The translations under genes and the position numbers were made by a program. This document shows, one piece after another, positions 58,709 to 64,000 of a stretch of 64,000 nt of DNA. Numbering within the stretch: position 1 is the first letter of the stretch; the number at the start of each line of letters is the position of its first letter. Under the pieces are notes generated by a model, which did no database searches, was not told where the DNA came from, and saw only the letters and a list, made by a program, of their open reading frames with translations. The DNA is from Bacillota bacterium (GTDB lineage: Bacteria; Bacillota; Clostridia; DSM-8532). The stretch covers positions 319,206 through 383,205 of the forward strand of contig JAEZJF010000006.1 of the NCBI GenBank assembly GCA_023415825.1, written 5' to 3'.

Positions 58709-60023
58709 TTTTCTTCCCTCCATTCAAGCCAAATAGCCATTTATTTTTTGAGAAGCTGAAGGCTGAAAGACCTTGAAGTATCATCTTGGAGGCGGTAACA
58801 GTCGAGAAAAAGCTGAATATGGTACCGAAGAACAAGGTGACGCCGAAGCCTCTGACGGGTCCAGAACCCATGATATAGAGTATAACTGCGGTTATGATTG
58901 TCGTCACATTTGAGTCCAGAATGGCTACAAAAGCTCTCTTAAAACCGGTATCAAGGGCAGCTCTCAAGGATTTTCCAGCTCTGAGCTCCTCCTTGATGCG
59001 TTCATTGGTAACAACGTTATTGTCAATACTCATACCAATGGATAGTATGATACCTCCGATACCGGGAAGGGTGAGCGAGATATTAAAGTTTGAAAGTGTG
59101 AGTATCTGAAGAGCCAAGAGTGAAGCAAGGGCTATTGATGCAACAAGCCCGGGCAGTCTGTAATAGAAAATCATATAAGCACAGACCAGAATAAATGCAA
59201 CAATTCCCGCCTTTACGGCTACCTCTAAAGCACCTTGTCCTAATTGAGCGCTGATGGAGTCAACCTTAACAGGCTCAAGCTTGGCAGGCAGTGCGCCAAA
59301 CCGGATCTTATCAGCCAAAGACTTGGCTGAGTCATAGGTAAAGCGTCCTGTAATAGTAGCTTCACTGGTGGTGATGCGTTCATCTACCGAAGGAGCAGAC
59401 AAGCATATTTGATCCATAAAAATGGCTATTCTTTTGCCCACTAACCTGCCTGTGGCTTCAGAGAATTTATCCACACCGGAGGGTTTCAATTTAAGAAGGA
59501 TTTGATAGGCTCCATTTTGATTCTGATAGCTGGAGGCGGTTTCAACATCTTCACCGTTAAGAACAATCTTGCCGGAAGGTGTAAGCTCGGAAGCATCCTT
59601 ATACATATCTTCGTCGTTAACTTCCTGGAAAGTCAGAGCACCGGTGCTCCCCAGCTCGTCCAATGATTTTCTGGGATCAAACACAGTTTCATTTGTCGCC
59701 CACGGTATATCAATGACCAGACGATTATTTGTCGAATCAATGTTAATACTTTTATCGTAAATTCCCTGAGCGTCCAGTCGCGCTTCAATGATCTTTTGAG
59801 AGCTGGCTAAATCATCTGCGATATTACGACCTTGAGACCCATTCGGATAAACGGGCTCTAGAATGGCGCTGATACCACCTCGGATATCGATACCGGTTCT
59901 GACTTCATTAACGCCTTTAACAATTCTCGAATTTGCAGGCCCAAGCCCTGTGAAAGCTAGCACACAAATGATTGCGATGACAAGGACAACCGCAAAGAGT
60001 TTAAATGTCCTATTATCATTCAT
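58695..60023 (-). CDS. secD: Protein translocase subunit SecD
   Basis: This 442-residue protein has an N-terminal helix, the GIDIRGGISAILEPVYPNG motif, the P1 periplasmic domain (EARLDAQGIYDKSINIDSTN) and six-helix core with IGMSIDNNVVTNERIKEELR. AAGGAGG precedes the ATG. It is separate from secF, as is common in Clostridia. Confidence 0.95.
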   Translation of the reverse strand: MNDNRTFKLFAVVLVIAIICVLAFTGLGPANSRIVKGVNEVRTGIDIRGGISAILEPVYPNGSQGRNIADDLASSQKIIEARLDAQGIYDKSINIDSTNNRLVIDIPWATNETVFDPRKSLDELGSTGALTFQEVNDEDMYKDASELTPSGKIVLNGEDVETASSYQNQNGAYQILLKLKPSGVDKFSEATGRLVGKRIAIFMDQICLSAPSVDERITTSEATITGRFTYDSAKSLADKIRFGALPAKLEPVKVDSISAQLGQGALEVAVKAGIVAFILVCAYMIFYYRLPGLVASIALASLLALQILTLSNFNISLTLPGIGGIILSIGMSIDNNVVTNERIKEELRAGKSLRAALDTGFKRAFVAILDSNVTTIITAVILYIMGSGPVRGFGVTLFFGTIFSFFSTVTASKMILQGLSAFSFSKNKWLFGLNGGKKNEAV

Positions 60024-60128
60024 TGGGAGCTACCTCCTTCTCTTTCTTCTTTTTGACCACCTTAAGTATTATAAAGCTTATATCTCTTATGAGTCAACAA
60101 CCGACATAAAATACATTTCATGTCTAAT

Positions 60129-60650
60129 CTACGATTTTTCCGCCCTATAAACAGAGGAAAGCCTTGCATATTCCTCCGCATTCTTGATATTACCTTCAAT
60201 CTGGGCTTCCGAAGTGGGTTTTATTACCTTGGCCGGCATGCCCATAACCAGTGAGCCGTCTGGAATTTCGGTATTGGGTGTAACCAGCGCCCCAGCACCG
60301 ATAATACAGTTTTTACCAATATTGACATTGTCGAGTATAATAGCTCCCATGCCAATTAGGGAATTATCACCGATTGTACAACTGTGGAGTACCACCCTAT
60401 GGCCTATGGTTACGTTTTTCCCAATAATCACTGGGATTCCTTCCGTATTATGAACGGAAGAAACATCCTGAACATTGCTGTTTTCGCCTACTGTGATCTT
60501 CCCTAAATCACCACGGAGCACCGCATTGTCCCATATACTTACATTCTTCTCCAAAACCACATCACCGATGATTTGTGCACTTTCTGCCACATAGGCCGTT
60601 TCATGAATTTGTGGTTTTTTACCGTCAAAGCTTCTAATTATGTCTATCAC
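60129..60650 (-). CDS. Gamma-carbonic-anhydrase-like hexapeptide-repeat protein
   Basis: This 173-residue left-handed beta-helix protein has NVSIWDNAVLRGDLGKITVG, VHNTEGIPVIIGKNVTIGHR and the conserved metal-binding His residues (VHNTEG, TIGHRVVLHSC). It belongs to the YrdA/CamH-like group, for which carbonic anhydrase activity is possible but unproven. The start is GTG 60650 with a weak ribosome binding site. The scfB gene lies 22 bp upstream. Confidence 0.85.
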   Translation of the reverse strand: MIDIIRSFDGKKPQIHETAYVAESAQIIGDVVLEKNVSIWDNAVLRGDLGKITVGENSNVQDVSSVHNTEGIPVIIGKNVTIGHRVVLHSCTIGDNSLIGMGAIILDNVNIGKNCIIGAGALVTPNTEIPDGSLVMGMPAKVIKPTSEAQIEGNIKNAEEYARLSSVYRAEKS

Positions 60651-60672
60651 CTTCTTGTTACTTATTTATAGT

Positions 60673-62034
60673 TCATCCCTCACTGATTTCCTGTGATTTT
60701 ATCCACAAGGCGCATTCCACACGTTTTTTCTCAAGCTCACAGCCAATATCGTAAGGTTTTTTGATATCCTGGTTAAACTGCCAGGCATTGGCCGCACAGC
60801 CTCCGCTACAGTAGAACTTCGCCCAACAGGCATTGCATTCAGGCTTTGTATAAACATTTGTCTCTATAAAGGTTTCCCTTATGGGGTTATCATTGAGACC
60901 CTCGAAAATATTTCCCAAAAGGAATTCTTTCTGACCTACAAACTGATGGCATGGATAGAGCTCGCCTTCAGGAGTGACAGCCAGGTATTCCGTCCCCGAG
61001 CCGCAGCCCCTTAATCGCTTTGCAACACAAGGGCCGCCTTCAAGATCCACCATGAAATGGAAGAAATTAAACCACTGCCCGTTTTCCCTGCGGTCCGCAT
61101 ATTCCTTGGCCAAACGCTCATATTCATCACAAACGGTTTTAAGATCCTCATGTCGAATATCCAGGCCTGAATCCTTTGCGGCTACAACGGGTTCAATAGA
61201 TATCTGCTCAAAGCCTAAATCGGCCATGTGGAGTACATCTGATCCAAAATCAAGATTTTTCCGGGTAAAAGTGCCTCTGACGTAATAATTCTCTCCCTTT
61301 CTCTCCTCAACCATCTTTTGAGCCAGAGGAAGAATACGATCATAGCAGCCTGAGCCGTCGACACGTTTTCTCACTGTATCATTGACCTCTTTACGTCCAT
61401 CCAGGCTTAGAACCACATTATGCATATGCTCATTGATAAAAGCCCGCTTGTCCTCGTCCAAAAGAAGAACATTGGTGGTTATGGTAAAGCGGAAGTTCTT
61501 GCTTGCTTCCTTTTCCCGATTCCGGGCATAAGCTACAATCCCCTTGACCACGTCAAAGTTCATTAGGGGCTCTCCGCCAAAGAAGTCCACCTCAAGATTT
61601 CTTCTATTTCCTGAGTTTTCAATCAGAAAATCAATAGCCTTTTTACCTACCTCCAGGCTCATCATGGAGCGGGCACCCAGGTATTCTCCGGTACCTGCAA
61701 AACAGTAGCTGCACCTTAGGTTGCAGTCATGAGCAATATGTAAACACAGCGCCTTAACCACGGTCTTCTTGGTCCAGAGGGGTATAAACTCTGTGTATGG
61801 GTCCTGGGTAAAGAGCATGTTACTCTCTTTTAAGAATTCAATTTCGTCTTGCGCTTCTTTTAGAGCTGATTCGTCATAGCGGTCGCTCAAGGCTTGAAGC
61901 TTCACCTTATCAAGTGCTCCATCCCGGTTATAACAACTCAGGACATCATAGGCTGTATCATCTAAAACATGCACAGCGCCGCTGTGAATATCCAAAACCA
62001 TATTCACACCATGCATTTTATAGGCATGTATCAT
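60673..62034 (-). CDS. scfB: SCIFF peptide maturase, radical SAM/SPASM
   Basis: This 453-residue radical SAM enzyme makes Cys-to-carbon thioether cross-links in the SCIFF peptide. Residues ~1-85 are an RRE-like peptide-binding domain (MIHAYKMHGVNMVLDIHSGA). The radical SAM motif is CNLRCSYC (Cys104, 108, 111) and FFGGEPLMNFDVV follows. The SPASM domain has AVTPEGELYPCHQFVGQKEF and a CNACWAKFYCSGGCAANAW motif. The frame is open to 62184, but ATG 62034 follows GGAGG and starts the family N terminus. Homologue CteB of Clostridium thermocellum is well studied. Confidence 0.95.
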   Translation of the reverse strand: MIHAYKMHGVNMVLDIHSGAVHVLDDTAYDVLSCYNRDGALDKVKLQALSDRYDESALKEAQDEIEFLKESNMLFTQDPYTEFIPLWTKKTVVKALCLHIAHDCNLRCSYCFAGTGEYLGARSMMSLEVGKKAIDFLIENSGNRRNLEVDFFGGEPLMNFDVVKGIVAYARNREKEASKNFRFTITTNVLLLDEDKRAFINEHMHNVVLSLDGRKEVNDTVRKRVDGSGCYDRILPLAQKMVEERKGENYYVRGTFTRKNLDFGSDVLHMADLGFEQISIEPVVAAKDSGLDIRHEDLKTVCDEYERLAKEYADRRENGQWFNFFHFMVDLEGGPCVAKRLRGCGSGTEYLAVTPEGELYPCHQFVGQKEFLLGNIFEGLNDNPIRETFIETNVYTKPECNACWAKFYCSGGCAANAWQFNQDIKKPYDIGCELEKKRVECALWIKSQEISEG

Positions 62035-62155
62035 GTTAGTCCTCCATTTAATGTGAACAAAAGAAGGGCTGCTATAGCCCTTCCACCGCTTCATTTTCAT
62101 AAACTTTACACTTATTGTTCTTATATTCTTAACAACAAGATTTAGTTGAAAACTT

Positions 62156-62296
62156 CTACTTGCTTTCGCACTTTTGATTGGCAACCGTGCAGGAAGTCTT
62201 GCATGCGGATTGGCATGAAGTCTGGCATTCGCCGCAGCCTGCCTTTTTAATATCCTTATTGAGGGTTGTGCCGTTAATGGTCTTAATATGTTTCAT
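62156..62296 (-). CDS. scfA: Six-cysteine ranthipeptide precursor SCIFF
   Basis: This 46-residue precursor was read directly: leader MKHIKTINGTTLNKDIKKAG, then the core with six cysteines in CGECQTSCQSACKTSC and a final KCESK. It is the substrate of the neighbouring maturase; known SCIFF peptides receive thioether links between Cys and Thr or other residues. The start ATG 62296 follows GGGAGG. The role of the mature peptide is open (signalling has been suggested). Confidence 0.97.
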   Translation of the reverse strand: MKHIKTINGTTLNKDIKKAGCGECQTSCQSACKTSCTVANQKCESK

Positions 62297-62330
62297 TTTC
62301 TAAACCTCCCCATCCATTTGATTCCACATT

Positions 62331-62358
62331 ATTATAGCATAAGCTTTATAATGTGCAA
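62331..62358 (-). promoter_or_regulatory. Promoter of the scfA-scfB transcript
   Basis: On the minus strand TTGCAC (62353-62358) and TATAAT (62331-62336) with a 16-bp spacer lie 35 bp before the scfA start codon. Confidence 0.75.
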
Positions 62359-62476
62359 AGACTGATTGTAAATAATGATAGGGATTCATTCAATAACTAG
62401 ACCTGATAAATAAGTTGCAGCCCTCTATCACTAATCCTTGTATTATCTTGACAACTCAAATGACTTTTACGACATC

Positions 62477-63334
62477 TTAATCACATATTAATCCCAAAAT
62501 TTCTTCCTTTATTTTTGGCCTTTTAACATCCTTAATCATTTTCCCTCTTTTATTCTTTGTATTTTTATCAGCACCATATTTTAACAGGAGTTTCACAATC
62601 TCAATACTACCCTTAAGTGCTGCGTTGAAAAGGGGGGTTCTGCCATGGTCATCTTTTAACTCTTTATTGGCTCCATTTTTCAATAGCAACTCAGCTACAT
62701 CAACTCTCTTAAAAATACAGGCAATGTTTAGCGGTGTACAGCAGTCACTTCCTGTTAAATTGATATTAATCTTACTACTAATTAAAAAATTAACTATATT
62801 TATGTGACCTTCTGCTCCAGCAATGTATAACGGTGTATGTCCATATTCATCCTGTGGTTCTAAGCTTCCACCATATCCACATAGAAGTTTTAGCACTTCT
62901 AAGTGTCCTTCTTGCGCTGCCCAATGTATAGGTGTCCGCTCCCCATAGTCTTTTTTATCAGGATCTATTCCAAGTGAAACCAGATACTTTACTATTTCAT
63001 ACTGTCCAGAAGCCGCTGCATAATGAAGAGAAAAATAATCTTCATTTAATACATCATACCCATTTTCTAATAAGAGTTTAATAATACTCAGACTGCCTTC
63101 ACAACAAGCCATTTCAAATGGAGAAAATGTATTATATGCTCTTTTTCGTATATCTGCCCCCATTTCAATAAGAAATTTTGCAAGATCTACTTGACCCTCT
63201 TGAATAGCCCAAAGTAATATAGTAAATCCATCCTTATCACATTTATTTATGTCAGAACCATTCTCAAGGTACTTTTTTATTCTGTCTATATCACCATAGT
63301 AAGCAGCTTTATATATTCCTTTTGCTAAACCCAT
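62477..63334 (-). CDS. Ankyrin-repeat protein, probable immunity protein
   Basis: This 285-residue protein consists of about eight ankyrin repeats (GERTPIHWAAQEGHLEVLKL and similar) and a short basic tail (RGKMIKDVKRPKIKEE). It has no signal peptide. The frame is open to 63502, but ATG 63334 has AAGGAG ten bases upstream and lies 13 bp after the stop of the RHS toxin gene, the usual place for an immunity gene. Ankyrin proteins are a known class of immunity proteins for polymorphic toxins. Composition is A+T-rich. Confidence 0.8.
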   Translation of the reverse strand: MGLAKGIYKAAYYGDIDRIKKYLENGSDINKCDKDGFTILLWAIQEGQVDLAKFLIEMGADIRKRAYNTFSPFEMACCEGSLSIIKLLLENGYDVLNEDYFSLHYAAASGQYEIVKYLVSLGIDPDKKDYGERTPIHWAAQEGHLEVLKLLCGYGGSLEPQDEYGHTPLYIAGAEGHINIVNFLISSKININLTGSDCCTPLNIACIFKRVDVAELLLKNGANKELKDDHGRTPLFNAALKGSIEIVKLLLKYGADKNTKNKRGKMIKDVKRPKIKEEILGLICD

Positions 63335-63347
63335 ATAACTAGACTCC

Positions 63348-64000
63348 TTAATAAAAGTAATGATCATGTGAACTGGGGCCTTTAGGGGTTGGCCTTTGAG
63401 AGTTTGGTACATTAGGATGATAGTGTGGGCGAGGATTCTTATCATGTCCATTTGGATGGTGTATTGGTTCTTTTCCTCCTCCAGCTTTTTTTGCTCTTTC
63501 ATATGCTTTTTTTCGTGAATTGTTTTCTTCTCTTCTTGCTGGGGGACTTTTACTTCTCTCCTTTGCTAATAATATATTACGTTTTAAACTTTTTATAGTT
63601 GGTTTTACTATTCCTTCGTTTACTATAAAGGCAGTTATAAAAGCTCCAGTTGCCACAATAGCCTTAAACAGTGCACTACCAATTAAGGGTAAGGCCATTA
63701 CAAAATATCCATCTGGATCTTCATTATTAACAGGATTATTCAAGCAATACGCAAAGAGGTTATGAGAGAGCAAGATACCATTGGTTTCACTTAATATATT
63801 TGCATCATCCGCATTAATAAACTTGCCCCACTCAGGGTTATAATACCTGCTTTGCAGGTAATAGAGTCCTGTTTCGTTGTCATAGCGGTAGCCCCTGTAG
63901 CGGTACGGGTTCTTATAACCAATATGGGTTGAGTCATTTGTTACATCGTTTCCATCTTTGTCTGTGATGCTAATTAGCTTACCCCAGCTATCATAAGTAT
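63348..64000 (-). CDS. RHS-repeat polymorphic toxin, C-terminal part (runs off the window)
   Basis: The 5' part is outside the window; 217 codons are present. The visible core ends with the RHS-associated motif PYRYRGYRYDNETGLYYLQS, followed by RYYNPEWGKFINADD and NLFAYCLNNPVNNEDPDGY, after which core and tip separate. The tip (about 115 residues) has a hydrophobic stretch (MALPLIGSALFKAIVATGAF), a basic segment (SRKKAYERAKKAGGGKEPIH) and a His-rich end (HPNGHDKNPRPHYHPN; SSHDHYFY). The His clusters recall nuclease-type toxins but no family was identified. The ankyrin gene follows immediately. Confidence 0.85.
   Translation of the reverse strand, partial: TYDSWGKLISITDKDGNDVTNDSTHIGYKNPYRYRGYRYDNETGLYYLQSRYYNPEWGKFINADDANILSETNGILLSHNLFAYCLNNPVNNEDPDGYFVMALPLIGSALFKAIVATGAFITAFIVNEGIVKPTIKSLKRNILLAKERSKSPPARREENNSRKKAYERAKKAGGGKEPIHHPNGHDKNPRPHYHPNVPNSQRPTPKGPSSHDHYFY

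Noticed and set aside
63348..63773. Taking the RHS tip as a separate 141-residue gene starting at TTG
   Set aside because: The frame stays open to the edge of the window with typical RHS core motifs, so it is the 3' end of a larger gene.

Overview
The window reads as chromosome of an anaerobic, endospore-forming member of the Clostridia (Bacillota) with moderate G+C. The support is a gerA/gerB/gerC germinant-receptor operon, the SCIFF ranthipeptide and its radical SAM maturase next to secDF, a T-box leader, strong GGAGG ribosome binding sites with several TTG/GTG starts, a clostridial ferredoxin, LCP and SpoIIE-type proteins, and a stand-alone AICAR transformylase paired with an archaeal-type IMP cyclohydrolase. 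No rRNA, tRNA, CRISPR array or complete insertion sequence was seen.

Layout. 0-4.7 kb: a gene remnant, two SatD-family proteins around a DUF3307 membrane protein, a small membrane protein, an MFS sugar transporter and a DUF503 protein. 4.8-8.6 kb: a response regulator-PP2C phosphatase, an RluA pseudouridine synthase, and a phenylacetate-CoA ligase under a T-box whose specifier reads TTC (Phe). 8.6-18.5 kb: a bacterial PH-domain protein, two proteins sharing an exported domain, a tandem PII-like protein with a DUF1538 membrane protein, an XRE regulator, a permuted papain-fold protein, a TraB/GumN lipoprotein, a sensor kinase, an LCP protein and a ferredoxin. A ~66 bp dispersed palindromic repeat (six copies) is confined to 4.7-17.2 kb. 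18.6-23.6 kb: the germinant-receptor operon, with a 54-residue gene missed by length filters and a GerA subunit carrying a ~270-residue charged low-complexity segment. 23.8-31 kb: a heterodimeric ABC exporter, a DUF2207 protein and a polytopic membrane protein. 31-34.7 kb: the last two steps of purine synthesis as separate proteins, a DJ-1/PfpI protein and a phosphodiester glycosidase. 34.7-43.5 kb: an LplABC-type sugar ABC transporter with a YesM kinase flanked by two YesN-type regulators. 43.6-54 kb: an effector-binding protein, a zinc-ribbon protein with a duplicated domain, a CASTOR/POLLUX-like channel, then a MutS2-like ATPase without Smr domain, preceded by an attenuator-like leader and followed by a three-gene ABC-2 transporter, and an ArsB/NhaD-type permease. 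54-57.6 kb: rpmG-secE-nusG-rplK-rplA-(L10 leader)-rplJ-rplL. 57.7-62.3 kb: secD-secF, a gamma-carbonic-anhydrase-like protein, scfB and scfA. 62.5 kb to the end: the 3' end of an RHS polymorphic toxin and an ankyrin protein that probably gives immunity.

Candidates for new biology: the SatD pair, whose motifs resemble class III nucleotide cyclases; the dispersed repeat that places a -10-like hexamer in front of unrelated genes; the leader-controlled MutS2-like/ABC-2 operon; and the RHS toxin tip with its ankyrin partner. Coordinates marked as revised starts were chosen from ribosome binding sites read by eye. Family assignments come from recognised motifs, not from database searches.
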